Shown: positions 52,163 to 61,394 of the stretch, piece after piece | Numbering within the stretch: the first letter of the stretch is position 1 | Layout of the letters: each line of letters opens with the position of its first letter | DNA from: Poriferisocius sp965200775 | GTDB lineage: Bacteria > Actinomycetota > Acidimicrobiia > Acidimicrobiales > Bin134 | Assembly: GCA_965200775.1 (NCBI GenBank) | Contig: OZ241383.1 | Location: forward strand, 1,612,001-1,676,000 | DNA length: 64,000 nt | Direction: 5' to 3' | Notes under the pieces: generated by a model | Databases searched by the model: none | The model's input: only the letters and a program-made list of their open reading frames with translations | What the model was told of the DNA's origin: nothing | Program-made: the position numbers and the translations under genes

Positions 52163-52933
52163 GTGGCGAACTTTCTGAAGACATCACCGGCGACCGGGGT
52201 GGTCGTCACCGGAGGCGCGTCGGGGATCGGGCAGGCCTGCGCCCGGGCCCTGGCCGAAGCGGGGCGTCCTGTGTCGCTGTGGGACCTGAACGGTGACGGG
52301 GCGTCGGACGCAGCTGCTTCCATTTCCACTGACTGCGGGGTGACCACCCACGCTCTCGGGCTGGACGTAACCGATGGCGCGGCCGTCGCCGATGCGGTGG
52401 TGGCAGCCCGGGAGGCGTTGGGCAGCATCGGGGGGTTGGTCCACGCCGCGGGCATCGTGACTGCCGTGGACATCGACCACCTCACCGAGGAGGTCTGGGA
52501 CTCGGTGCTCGGGGTGAACCTGCGAGCCCAGGCGTTCGTGGTGAAAGCACTACTCGACGACCTGCGCGGCCACCAGGGGTCGGCCGTCGTGGGGATCGGT
52601 TCGATCATGTCCGTGGTGGGCAACGCGCTGATCCCGTCGTACACCTCCTCCAAACACGGAGTGGTGGGGCTCACCAAATCGCTGGCCAACCACCTCGGCC
52701 CCGATGGCGTCAGGGTGAACGCTGTGTGTCCCGGCTACATCGATACCCCGATGATGGGCCCATCGCTGAGCGACCCGGCGACAAAAGCGTCCCTAGAGGC
52801 CAAGTCCCCACTGGGCAGGGTGGGCACCCCTGTGGACATTGCCAAAGCGGTCCGGTTCCTCATGTCCGACGAGGCCGGCTTCGTGACCGGCACCACCCTT
52901 GTGGTTGACGGTGGCGTAACCAGCCACGACTGA
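52163..52933 (+). CDS. SDR family oxidoreductase
   Basis: A 256-residue classical SDR with VVTGGASGIGQACARAL, HAAGIV (the NNAG position reads HAAG), Ser in GIGSIMSV and YTSSKHG, then LVVDGGVTSHD. GTG 52163 is supported by the TAAGCT box. It lies 16 bases after cysH but has its own promoter. Confidence 0.87.
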   Translation: MANFLKTSPATGVVVTGGASGIGQACARALAEAGRPVSLWDLNGDGASDAAASISTDCGVTTHALGLDVTDGAAVADAVVAAREALGSIGGLVHAAGIVTAVDIDHLTEEVWDSVLGVNLRAQAFVVKALLDDLRGHQGSAVVGIGSIMSVVGNALIPSYTSSKHGVVGLTKSLANHLGPDGVRVNAVCPGYIDTPMMGPSLSDPATKASLEAKSPLGRVGTPVDIAKAVRFLMSDEAGFVTGTTLVVDGGVTSHD

Positions 52934-52972
52934 AACCAACTCACCCGGAGGGGCGCTTCACCTGTCCGAATC

Positions 52973-53066
52973 CCGCTGGGCGCCCCAAGGCCAACAGCTG
53001 CCGAGGGCTACCCAGTCGGTCCACTCTTGGTCGGATGGCCGCTAGGCGCCCCAAGGCCAACAGCTG
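52973..53066. repeat. 28-bp direct repeat between convergent genes
   Basis: Copies at 52973-53000 and 53039-53066 differ at one base. They share a GCGCCCCAAGGCC core and CAACAGCTG end. They lie in the 163-base gap between an SDR gene and the convergent CoxE-like gene. No terminator was seen here. Confidence 0.85.
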
Positions 53067-53096
53067 GCTAGGGCCGAAGGTTGATGCTGCTGGCTC

Positions 53097-54557
53097 CTAG
53101 ACGAGGTTTTCCACGAAGGCTTCGAGCTGGCGGAGGTTTCGCACCTCAAACACCCCGTCGCAGTGGACCCCGTACTCGGAGACCACCGAATCGCCGGTGT
53201 CCCAGTAGGCGCCGGGCTCAGGGTTGAGCCAGAACACCTTGCGGGCCCGATGCTCGATCTCCTTGAGAATCCAAGCCTGGGAAGCGTGGTAGTTGTTGCG
53301 GGCATCACCCAGGATCATGACCGTTGTCTTGGGGCCGACATCGCGGCCGTAACGCTCCCAGAACACCTCGAAAGCGTGGCCGTAGTCGGAGTGACCGTCC
53401 ACCCACACCACATCGGCCTCGGCGTTCACCCGATGAACGGCCTCGCCGATGTCGTCCACCCCCTCGAAAAAGCTCGTCACCTCGTCGAGCCCGTCGATGA
53501 ACACGAACGAACGCACCTTGGAGAACTGGTTGCTGATGGCATACACCAGGTGCAGGGTGAACCGGGCGAAAGCAGCCACCGACCCGCTCACATCGGCCAC
53601 CACCATGATCTCCGGCTTGGCCGGCCGGGGATAACGGAACTTGGGCTCCGCCGGCACCCCGCCGTACGACAGCGAGTGACGCATGGTGTTGCGGAAGTCC
53701 AGCGGCCCCTTGCGCCCGTGACGCCGCTTGCGGGCCAACCGTACCGCCAGCTTGCGGGTGAGCGGATAGATGGCCCGGCGCAGCGCCAGCATCTCGTCCC
53801 GGCTGGCGTGCATGAAATCCACATCCTCTGGCAGAGGCTTGCGCAGGGTCTTGGCCATGGCCTCCACCCCCCGATCGGCCACCAAACGGCGACGAATCTC
53901 AGCCTCCACCTCCTTGCGCAACTGATCGATACGGGCCTCGAACTCGTCCCGCTCGAGCCGCTCCTCCAGCGGGGTCAACTCCTCGGGGGCGTCGTGGCGG
54001 GCCTGGCCCATGAGGCGCTCCAGCACCCCATCGAGGTCGAGGTTCCGCAGAGTGCGGTAGAGGTAGTAGGTGCCCCCCACCGGGCGGCCCGGCTCCATGC
54101 CGGCGTAGCGCTGCACCGCCTGGCGGGCGATGGCCCGCATGAGAGAATCGTCACCTCGCATCAGGGCCTGGAACAGCATCTCGGCCAACTGCTCGGCCGA
54201 CATGGGCTCGCCGCCTCCCCCGCCCGAGCGCCGCTGCTGTTTGTCGGCGCCGTCGAGGAAGTCGGCCAGGTCCATCCCCTCGGGCCATTGCCCGTCGATC
54301 AGGTCGTATTCAGGGCCCCGGAGCGAGAAGTACACCTCGAACACGGTCTCGAACGCCCGCCAGTGGGCGTGGTTCTTCACCAGCGTGGCGGCCAGGGCGT
54401 ACTTGAACGCCTCCCTGTCCTCGATGGGGATGTGCTGCACCGCCTCCATGGCGTCCAGGTTCTCGGTGAGGCTAACCGGCAGCCCGGCTGCTCGCAACTC
54501 GGAGATGAACCCGGCCAGAAGGGCCAGAAGCGGGGAGGTGGCGGGCTCGACCTTCAT
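53097..54557 (-). CDS. VWA domain protein, CoxE-like
   Basis: A 486-residue CoxE-like protein with a C-terminal von Willebrand A domain. The MIDAS-type motif ADVSGSV lies near residue 320, followed by FVFIDGLDEVTSFF and TTVMILGDARNNY. The N-terminal half is helical and charged with a GGGGG linker near residue 115. It is encoded right after a MoxR ATPase (59-base gap), the usual chaperone partner for cofactor insertion or complex assembly. Its client is not obvious here. Confidence 0.88.
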   Translation of the reverse strand: MKVEPATSPLLALLAGFISELRAAGLPVSLTENLDAMEAVQHIPIEDREAFKYALAATLVKNHAHWRAFETVFEVYFSLRGPEYDLIDGQWPEGMDLADFLDGADKQQRRSGGGGGEPMSAEQLAEMLFQALMRGDDSLMRAIARQAVQRYAGMEPGRPVGGTYYLYRTLRNLDLDGVLERLMGQARHDAPEELTPLEERLERDEFEARIDQLRKEVEAEIRRRLVADRGVEAMAKTLRKPLPEDVDFMHASRDEMLALRRAIYPLTRKLAVRLARKRRHGRKGPLDFRNTMRHSLSYGGVPAEPKFRYPRPAKPEIMVVADVSGSVAAFARFTLHLVYAISNQFSKVRSFVFIDGLDEVTSFFEGVDDIGEAVHRVNAEADVVWVDGHSDYGHAFEVFWERYGRDVGPKTTVMILGDARNNYHASQAWILKEIEHRARKVFWLNPEPGAYWDTGDSVVSEYGVHCDGVFEVRNLRQLEAFVENLV

Positions 54558-54616
54558 CTACCGGGGGCGGGGGAAATCACGAAACAGCCACAGCCAGGAG
54601 CCACCGAGAGCAAGAA

Positions 54617-55525
54617 TCACGAAGCGGGCGCCGCAAAGCTCTCCTCGGAGGAGGCGAACTCCTTGAGCGCCTTTTCGATGTCACTGCGGTACTTGAGCAG
54701 GATGTTCACGGTCTCGGTGGCAGTGTCGGCGTCGATGTGATCAACCCCCAAAAGCACCAGGGTGCGGGCCCAGTCCAGGGTCTCCGACACCGACGGGGCC
54801 TTCTTCAACTCGATCTGGCGCACCGAGCGCACGATGCGGGCCACCTGGTCGGCCAGGCTCTCACCCACGCCGGGCACCTTGGCCAGCACGATCTCCTTCT
54901 CGCGCTCCAGGTCGGGATAGTCGATGTGCAGGAACAGGCACCGCCGCTTGAGCGCTTCGGACAGCTCCCTGGTGTTGTTGGAAGTGAGGAACACCAGCGG
55001 GATCTGGCTGGCCGCCACCGTGCCCAACTCGGGGATGGAAACCTGGTAGTCGGAAAGGATCTCCAGCAGCAGCGCCTCGGTCTCGACTTCCACCCGGTCC
55101 ACCTCGTCGATGAGCAGCACCACAGGGTCGGGCGAGCGGATGGCCTCCAGCAGGGGGCGGGTCAACAGGAAGTCCTCTGAGAACAGGTCGTCCTCGATCT
55201 GCTGCCACATGCCCTCGCCCTTGGCTTCCTCGTCCTGGCGCTCGGCCTGGATGCGCAGAAGCTGCTTCTTGTAGTTCCACTCGTAAAGGGCCTTCGACTC
55301 ATCGAGGCCCTCGTAGCACTGGAGGCGGATCAGGCGGGCCCCGGTGGCCTCGGCCACGCTCTTGGCGAGCTGGGTCTTGCCCGTACCGGCCGGTCCCTCC
55401 ACCAGCACCGGTTTCTGCAAGCGTTCGGCCAGATAAACCACCCCGGCGATGCCATCGTCGGCCAGGTACTGCACATCGCTCAAGCCGGTGCGCACCGCGG
55501 CCACGTCGGCAAAAGAAAAGCTCAT
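54617..55525 (-). CDS. MoxR family AAA+ ATPase
   Basis: A 302-residue AAA+ ATPase. Walker A is EGPAGTGKTQLAKS, Walker B VVLLIDEVDRVE, sensor 1 VFLTSNNTRELSEALKRRC. It pairs with the CoxE-like VWA protein downstream to remodel or mature an unknown enzyme complex. ATG 55525 is preceded by a TACCCT box with a 6-base spacer. Confidence 0.92.
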   Translation of the reverse strand: MSFSFADVAAVRTGLSDVQYLADDGIAGVVYLAERLQKPVLVEGPAGTGKTQLAKSVAEATGARLIRLQCYEGLDESKALYEWNYKKQLLRIQAERQDEEAKGEGMWQQIEDDLFSEDFLLTRPLLEAIRSPDPVVLLIDEVDRVEVETEALLLEILSDYQVSIPELGTVAASQIPLVFLTSNNTRELSEALKRRCLFLHIDYPDLEREKEIVLAKVPGVGESLADQVARIVRSVRQIELKKAPSVSETLDWARTLVLLGVDHIDADTATETVNILLKYRSDIEKALKEFASSEESFAAPAS

Positions 55526-55531
55526 GGTTGA

Positions 55532-55537
55532 AGGGTA
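55532..55537 (-). promoter_or_regulatory. TANNNT -10 box for moxR
   Basis: TACCCT on the minus strand lies 6 bases before the ATG at 55525. Confidence 0.5.
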
Positions 55538-55629
55538 CGCCCAGCCCGTTCAAGCCCCGAAATCATGGACTTGCCGGGGTTCCCACCATCCCTTCCCGTG
55601 ACCGTCCCCTGGCCTGTGAACCCGGCCCG

Positions 55630-56910
55630 CTACCCCCGCACCTGGCCATCGCCTCTAACCACGTACTTTGTGGTGGTCAGCTGGCGCAGACCCATCGGCC
55701 CCCGGGCGTGGAGCTTCTGGGTGCTGATGCCGATCTCGGCCCCGAACCCGAACTCCTCGCCGTCCACAAACCGGGTGGAGGCGTTGACCAGCACCGCGGC
55801 GGCGTCCACCTCGGTGCAGAACCTGTCGGCGGCCTCAAGATCGGCGGTGATTATGGCCTCGCTGTGGCCGGTGCCGGTGTCGTTCACGTGATTGATGGCC
55901 TCGTCCAGGCTGTCCACCACCTTCACCGACAGCTTCAGGTCGAGGAACTCGGTGCTGTAATCGGCCTCGGTGGCGGGCCCGATGCGGTCGGCCCCCAGGA
56001 TGGCCCGGGCCGTCTCGTCGCCCACCAACTCCACCCCGGCCAGGTCATCGGCAAGGGGGGGAAGCAGCTTGTCGGCCACCGACCGATGCACCACCAGCGA
56101 CTCGGCAGCGTTGCACACCGAGGGGCGCTGGATTTTGGCGTTGACCACGATGCGCCTGGCCATGTCCAGATCGGCCGAGGCATCGACATACACGTGGCAG
56201 TTGCCGTCGCCGTCGATCACGTAGGGCACGGTGGCGTTCTCGAGAATGGAGGCGATCAAACCGGGGCCGCCCCTGGGAATGAGGCAGTCGATGCTGTCCC
56301 GAAGCTGCATGAACTCCGCGGCGGCGGCGTGGCTGGTGTCGGACACCAGTACCAGGGCATCGCTGGGCAGCCCGGCTTTCTCATAGGCATCCCGCAAGAC
56401 CCCGGCGATGGCCAGGTTGGAGCCCAACGCGCTGGACGACCCCCGCAGGAAGGCGGCGTTGCCCGACTTGAGACACAGACCGGCGGCGTCGCTGGTGACG
56501 TTGGGACGGCTCTCGTAGACGATGGCAACCACCCCCAGCGGCACCCGCACCTGGCTGATCCGCAGTCCGGAGGGCACCACCCAACCGCTGGTGATCTCCC
56601 CCACCGGGTCGGCCAAACCGGCCACCTTCCGCAGGCCCTCGGCCATTCCGTCCAGCCGGGAGTCGGTGAGCCGGAGGCGGTCCACGAGGGTGGCACTCAT
56701 TCCCGATGCTGTGGCGGCGTCCACATCTGCCTGGTTGGCGGCCAGCAGATCGTCACGGGACTGCTCGAGTTGGTCGGCGGCAAGAAGCAGGGCGTGGTTC
56801 TTGGTCTCGGTGTCGGCGGTGGCCAGAACCCGGGCCGCGGCCTTGGCCCGGTCGGCCAGCTCGGCCATGGAAGCTGCCGGGTGCAAACCGTTCGACGTGT
56901 CGGTGCTCAC
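55630..56910 (-). CDS. proA: Glutamate-5-semialdehyde dehydrogenase
   Basis: A 426-residue enzyme reducing gamma-glutamyl phosphate to the semialdehyde in proline synthesis. Signatures: VPLGVVAIVYESRPNVT, LKSGNAAFLRGSSSA, catalytic region AKIQRPSVCNAAE with Cys, and HARGPMGLRQLTTTKYV. GTG 56910 is chosen because a TACGCT box lies 6 bases before it. proB lies 1.8 kb away on the same strand, separated by the opposite-strand murJ. Confidence 0.95.
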   Translation of the reverse strand: MSTDTSNGLHPAASMAELADRAKAAARVLATADTETKNHALLLAADQLEQSRDDLLAANQADVDAATASGMSATLVDRLRLTDSRLDGMAEGLRKVAGLADPVGEITSGWVVPSGLRISQVRVPLGVVAIVYESRPNVTSDAAGLCLKSGNAAFLRGSSSALGSNLAIAGVLRDAYEKAGLPSDALVLVSDTSHAAAAEFMQLRDSIDCLIPRGGPGLIASILENATVPYVIDGDGNCHVYVDASADLDMARRIVVNAKIQRPSVCNAAESLVVHRSVADKLLPPLADDLAGVELVGDETARAILGADRIGPATEADYSTEFLDLKLSVKVVDSLDEAINHVNDTGTGHSEAIITADLEAADRFCTEVDAAAVLVNASTRFVDGEEFGFGAEIGISTQKLHARGPMGLRQLTTTKYVVRGDGQVRG

Positions 56911-56916
56911 GGCCCG

Positions 56917-56922
56917 AGCGTA
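56917..56922 (-). promoter_or_regulatory. TANNNT -10 box for proA
   Basis: TACGCT on the minus strand lies 6 bases before the GTG at 56910. Confidence 0.5.
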
Positions 56923-57057
56923 CCCGACAACCCCCAAGCCGACTTCGCCATTTGCGGCGGCCGGCACTCCCAGGCGCACCGAAAACGTGCCTCTGCTCCG
57001 GTAGCGTGTTCTGGCATTCCCCCCGATGAGCAGAGACCGAGTGGGAAGAGCGCGGCC

Positions 57058-58719
57058 TTGGTGGGGGCCGGGATCTTCCTGTCACGCCTGTCCGGTATCG
57101 GACGAGAGGTGGCGGTCGCCGCGTTCATAGGGGCCGGGCGCATCGGCGACGCCTACCGGGCCGCCCTCACCATCCCCCGCCTGCTGCAAAACCTGCTGGG
57201 CGAAGGGGTGCTGTCGGCCTCGTTCATCCCGGTCTATTCCCAGCTTGTCGAGCAAAAGCGGCCCAGGGACGCCGGGCGGCTGGCCGGAGCGGTGTTCGGT
57301 CTGCTGGCGGTGGTCACCGGGCTGACCGTGCTGGCCGGATGGGTGCTGGCCGATCCGCTGGTGTCGCTGCTGCTCTGGCGCTTGCCGGCCGACACCGCCG
57401 ACCTCACCGTTGAGCTGGTGCGGGTCATGTTCGCCGGAATCGGGTTCATTGTGCTTGCGGCGTGGGCTCTGGGGGTGTTGAACGCCCACCGCCGGTTCTT
57501 CCTCTCCTACGCCGCCCCGGTGGTGTGGAACGCGGCGCAGGTGGGGTTCATGGTGGGAGCGTGGGCGGTGTGGCACAGCGTTGACCCCGCCACCCGAGCC
57601 TCCGACGTGGCCCGGATGGCGGCCTGGGGGGTGGTGTTGGGCGGGGCACTGCAGTTCCTTGTGCAGGTGCCCCTGGTGGTGCGGCTGGTGCCGATGCTCC
57701 GCCCCAGCCTGAACTGGCGGCGTCCCGATGTCCGTGTGGTGCTCAACCGGTTCGGGCCGGCGCTCATCGGACGGGGGGTGGTGCAGGTATCGGCCTACGT
57801 CGACCTGATCCTGGCCGGGTTACTGGCCGGCGGGGCCATCGCGGCGTTGGGATTCGCCCAGGTCATCTACTTCCTGCCCATCAGCCTGTTCGCCATGAGC
57901 GTGGCCGCAAGTGACCTGCCGGAGATGGCCCGAGAGCAGGGCGATCCCGACGCGCTGGCGCGAAGGCTGCAAACCGGGCTCGACCGCATCGGGTTCTATG
58001 TTCTGTTCTCGGCGGTGGCGTTCATCACGATGGGCGGGTTGATCGTGGGGGCCCTGCTTGAAAGGGGGCAGTTCAGCCCCGACCAGACGGTTCAGGTGTG
58101 GTGGATCCTGGCCGCCTACAGCCTGGGACTGATGGCCACAGCGTCGTCCCGGTTGCTGCAGAACGCCTGTTTCGCGGCGGGCGACGCCAAGGGTCCGGCA
58201 CGGGTGGCGGTGGTTAGGGTGGTGCTAGCCGCCGGGGTGGGGCTGGTGCTCATGTTCAGCTTCGACTCCTACGGGGTCATCAACGGCAGCGTGGAGCGAC
58301 TGGGCGACTTCCGGTTGTTGTCGCCATTGCCCGACGCCGAGAGGGGTGGAGGGGTGGTCCGGCTGGGAGCGGTGGGACTGGCCCTGGGCACCTCGGTGGC
58401 GGCCTGGGTGGAGTACGCCATCCTGCGCCAACGGGTCCGCCACCTGCTGGGTCGCCGCCGGCCGGTTCGGAGTCCCACCGGTCGCTTGGCGGTGGCCGCC
58501 CTGTCGTCCGGGGTGTTGGGAGCGATATTGGCCTGGGGTTTGGACCCCCTTCCGGTGCTATTCACGGCACCGTTGTGCCTGCTGCTGACCGGGCTGATCT
58601 ACGTGATCCTGGGCAGGGGCTCCAGGATCGACGCCGCCGAGGAAGCAGCCGAGCTGATCGAACAAGCCCTGGCCCGAATCAAGGCTGCGCTGCTTGGAGT
58701 GCTCAGGGCAGGACGGTAA
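57058..58719 (+). CDS. murJ: Lipid II flippase MurJ (MviN-like)
   Basis: A 553-residue (or longer) integral membrane protein with about 14 helices that flips lipid II. Typical segments: GIFLSRLSGIGREVAVAAFIG, AYRAALTIPRLLQNLLGEG, LSASFIPVYSQ, and IALG-like FAQVIYFLPISLFAMSVA. The N-terminus is uncertain: TTG 57058 and GTG 57061 are the nearest usual starts, yet the family-like residues PSGKSAALVGAG begin upstream. An in-frame ATT at 57016, 8 bases after a TAGCGT box, is an alternative. It converges on proB and overlaps it by 17 bases. Confidence 0.88.
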   Translation: MVGAGIFLSRLSGIGREVAVAAFIGAGRIGDAYRAALTIPRLLQNLLGEGVLSASFIPVYSQLVEQKRPRDAGRLAGAVFGLLAVVTGLTVLAGWVLADPLVSLLLWRLPADTADLTVELVRVMFAGIGFIVLAAWALGVLNAHRRFFLSYAAPVVWNAAQVGFMVGAWAVWHSVDPATRASDVARMAAWGVVLGGALQFLVQVPLVVRLVPMLRPSLNWRRPDVRVVLNRFGPALIGRGVVQVSAYVDLILAGLLAGGAIAALGFAQVIYFLPISLFAMSVAASDLPEMAREQGDPDALARRLQTGLDRIGFYVLFSAVAFITMGGLIVGALLERGQFSPDQTVQVWWILAAYSLGLMATASSRLLQNACFAAGDAKGPARVAVVRVVLAAGVGLVLMFSFDSYGVINGSVERLGDFRLLSPLPDAERGGGVVRLGAVGLALGTSVAAWVEYAILRQRVRHLLGRRRPVRSPTGRLAVAALSSGVLGAILAWGLDPLPVLFTAPLCLLLTGLIYVILGRGSRIDAAEEAAELIEQALARIKAALLGVLRAGR

Positions 58720-59800
58720 GCGAGTCGCGGTGGATGACCTCGCCGGGTGATCCGGGGGGCATGGCGTCGGAGCGCAGGCCGACCACCGAATCCATGTCGC
58801 CGGACGACACCTCCACCAACCCTCGGGCGAAGATCACGTCGTCGGGGCCCCGCACGTCCACCGCATCGCCGGGCTGGAAGGTGCCTTCGAAACCGGTGAT
58901 GCCGATGGCCAAGAGCGATGCCCCCCGTTCCACCATCGCCCGGCGAGCCCCGTCGTCCACCCACACCACCCCGGAGGGCACCATGGCGAACCCGATCCAC
59001 AGCTTGCGGGCGCTCAACCGACTGGGCTGAGCCACCACGGTGGTTCCGACGCCGGCCACACCGTCGAGCGCATCGGCCACCACCCGATCACGGTGAGCCG
59101 CGGCGATAACCGTGCGAACCCCCGACCAGCTGGCGATCCGAGCGGCGGCCAGCTTGGAGGCCATGCCCCCGCTTCCCCGGTCGGTGCCCGCTCCCCCGGC
59201 GACGGCGGCCAGCTCATCGAGCATCCGCAGGTCGGCGATCTCCGCCACGATCCGGGCCTCGGCGTCGGAGCGGGGATCCGCTGTGTGAACCCCTTCGGTG
59301 TCGGTTAGCAGCACCAGAAGCTCCGCTCCCACCATGTGGGCAACAAGAGCGGCGATCCTGTCGTTGTCCCCCCAGCGAATGGCATCGTCGGCCACCGCGT
59401 CGTTCTCGTTCACGATGGGCACCACGTCAAGCCCCAGCAGCCGGTTGAGGGTGCGCTGAGCGTGGAGATACTGGGGACGTTCCAAGAAGTCCCGGGGGGC
59501 CAGCAACACTTGCCCGCAGATGAGGCCGCGCTCGCTGAGGCGCTCCTGGTACAAGGCCATCAGCCTGCTCTGGCCCACGGCGGAGAGGGCCTGGAGGATG
59601 ACCGGATCGCGGGGGCGACCCTGCTCGAAACCCAGCACCGGCAGCCCCGCGCCGATGGCCCCTGAGCTGACCACCACCACCTGGTGGCCGAGCGCCACCA
59701 AGTCGGCCACCTCGTGGCTCAGCTTGGCCACCGCCCCGGCCTTGATGGTGCCGTCGGCTTCAGTGATCGACGAGGTGCCGATCTTCACCACTACGATCAC
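58703..59800 (-). CDS. proB: Glutamate 5-kinase
   Basis: A 365-residue enzyme for the first step of proline synthesis. The amino-acid-kinase domain (VVVKIGTSSIT, VVVVSSGAIGAG, VPIVNENDAV, GDNDRIAALVA) is followed by a PUA domain in the last 90 residues. GTG 59800 overlaps the obgE stop (GTGA). It is the fourth gene of rplU-rpmA-obgE-proB. Confidence 0.95.
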   Translation of the reverse strand: MIVVVKIGTSSITEADGTIKAGAVAKLSHEVADLVALGHQVVVVSSGAIGAGLPVLGFEQGRPRDPVILQALSAVGQSRLMALYQERLSERGLICGQVLLAPRDFLERPQYLHAQRTLNRLLGLDVVPIVNENDAVADDAIRWGDNDRIAALVAHMVGAELLVLLTDTEGVHTADPRSDAEARIVAEIADLRMLDELAAVAGGAGTDRGSGGMASKLAAARIASWSGVRTVIAAAHRDRVVADALDGVAGVGTTVVAQPSRLSARKLWIGFAMVPSGVVWVDDGARRAMVERGASLLAIGITGFEGTFQPGDAVDVRGPDDVIFARGLVEVSSGDMDSVVGLRSDAMPPGSPGEVIHRDSLTVLP

Positions 59801-61077
59801 AACCCGTCCCCCAGGTACTCGTCGTCGTCGTGGTACTCGAACTCGAAGGCACCGATTCGGGCGGTGTCGCCAGGCTTGATCCCGGCCCGGACCAGGGCAC
59901 GGTCCACTCCCATCCTCTCGAGACGACGGCGGGCGAAGTCCCAGGCCCCCGGAGCATTCAAATCAGAGAGGGCCACGGTGCGCTCGGGGGCCCGCCCCAC
60001 CACCACGAACGCGCCGTCGTTGGCCCGCTCCACCGTAAACCCCTCGGGAACGGGGCGGTGGACCACCACATCGTTGGAGCCACCGGGACCCAAGCCCAGC
60101 CCATCGTGGGCCCGGGCCTCTCGAACAGCGTCGGCCATAGCTCTGACCAACTCATCCAGGCCGGCACCGGTCACCGCCGAGATTGCCTTGGCATCCGGGG
60201 GCGTGGCCAGATGGCCGGCGTCGGCCTTGGACGCCACCAGTATCCGAGGCCGCTCCAACAGTTCGGGGTGGTAAGCGCCCAGCTCTTCCAGCAACACCCG
60301 CTGCTGCTCGGCCGGGGCGACCTCCTCCATCGAGGCGAGATCCACCATCACCACCAGCACCCGGGCCCGCTCGACGTGGCGCAGGAAGCGGTAGCCCAGG
60401 CCTCGGCCCTCGCTGGCCCCTGCGATGAGGCCGGGGATGTCGGCCACCACCATCTCGAAATCGTCGCCTGTGCGCACCACCCCGAGGTTGGGCTCGAGGG
60501 TGGTGAACGGGTAGTTGGCGATTTTGGGGCGGGCCGCCGAGATGCGGGAGATCAGCGTGCTCTTTCCGGCGTTGGGGAAGCCGACCAGCGCCACGTCAGC
60601 CAGCAGCTTCAGCTCCAGCTTCAGCCAGCGCTGCTCTCCTCCCTCGCCCTGCTCGGCGAACGCCGGGGCTCGATTCTGATGGGTGGAGAACCGGGCGTTG
60701 CCCATTCCCCCTGCCCCGCCCGCCGCGGCCAGCCAGCGGACCCCGTCGGCAGCCAGGTCGGCCAGCAGCTCTCCGCTTTGCTCCTTGACCACGGTGCCCA
60801 CCGGCACCCGAACCTCGACATCATCGCCGGCCGCCCCGTGGCGGCGCTTGCCCTGCCCGTGGGTGCCGTTGCCGGCCCGGCGATGGGGGTGATCCTTGAA
60901 CGCGATCAGCGAGGCCACGTTGTGGTCGGCCACCAACCACAGGCTGCCACCCCGGCCACCGTCACCCCCGTCGGGGCCACCCTTGGCCACATGGGCCTCA
61001 CGGCGAAACGCCACACAGCCCGCACCGCCGTCGCCTCCCCGCACGTTGAGTCCGCACTCGTCGATGAACTGCGTCAT
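59797..61077 (-). CDS. obgE: GTPase ObgE/CgtA
   Basis: A 426-residue essential ribosome-associated GTPase. Glycine-rich Obg domain residues 1-158 (GGDGGAGCVAFRREAHVAKGG). G domain: GFPNAGKSTLIS, FTTLEPNLGVV, DIPGLIAGASEG. The C-terminal OCT domain spans about 340-420 (GFTVERANDGAFVVVG, MGVDRALVRAGIKPGD). It lies between rpmA and proB as in many actinobacteria. Confidence 0.96.
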   Translation of the reverse strand: MTQFIDECGLNVRGGDGGAGCVAFRREAHVAKGGPDGGDGGRGGSLWLVADHNVASLIAFKDHPHRRAGNGTHGQGKRRHGAAGDDVEVRVPVGTVVKEQSGELLADLAADGVRWLAAAGGAGGMGNARFSTHQNRAPAFAEQGEGGEQRWLKLELKLLADVALVGFPNAGKSTLISRISAARPKIANYPFTTLEPNLGVVRTGDDFEMVVADIPGLIAGASEGRGLGYRFLRHVERARVLVVMVDLASMEEVAPAEQQRVLLEELGAYHPELLERPRILVASKADAGHLATPPDAKAISAVTGAGLDELVRAMADAVREARAHDGLGLGPGGSNDVVVHRPVPEGFTVERANDGAFVVVGRAPERTVALSDLNAPGAWDFARRRLERMGVDRALVRAGIKPGDTARIGAFEFEYHDDDEYLGDGL

Positions 61078-61112
61078 CGCCTGTCACCCCGCACCCGAGG
61101 CCCGCACGGCCG

Positions 61113-61134
61113 CTGATCGCTCGGGGGCGATCAG
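61113..61134 (-). promoter_or_regulatory. Intercistronic hairpin between rpmA and obgE
   Basis: CTGATCGC (61113-61120) and GCGATCAG (61127-61134) form a perfect 8-bp stem with a 6-base loop. The stem covers the rpmA stop codon. It has no T tract, so RNA processing or partial attenuation is more likely than full termination. Confidence 0.55.
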
Positions 61135-61382
61135 TCGGTGATTACGTCGACGAGCTTGCGGCGCCGTCGATGGCCGAACTTCACCCGCCCGTCGGCGGTG
61201 GCGAACAGCGTGTCGTCACGGCCCCGCCCGACGTTGTCCCCGGGATGGATGCGGGTGCCCCGCTGGCGGACGATAATCGATCCGGCCGTCACCCTGGTGC
61301 CGTCGTAAACCTTCACCCCCAGGCGCTTGGGGTTGGAGTCTCGGCCGTTGCGGGTTGAGCCGCCGCCTTTGGTCTTGGACAT
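61131..61382 (-). CDS. rpmA: Ribosomal protein L27
   Basis: An 83-residue large-subunit protein near the peptidyl-transferase centre. Typical sequence: KGGGSTRNGRDSNPKRLGVK, GSIIVRQRGTRIHPG, TLFATADGRVKF. A GGGGAG ribosome site precedes the ATG. Twelve bases separate it from rplU. Confidence 0.97.
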   Translation of the reverse strand: MSKTKGGGSTRNGRDSNPKRLGVKVYDGTRVTAGSIIVRQRGTRIHPGDNVGRGRDDTLFATADGRVKFGHRRRRKLVDVITD

Positions 61383-61394
61383 CTTTCGCTCCCC

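Noticed and set aside
55528..57057. A long open extension upstream of murJ that would give a 1063-residue protein.
   Set aside because: It is antisense to proA and has repetitive His/Gly composition without a membrane or domain pattern.
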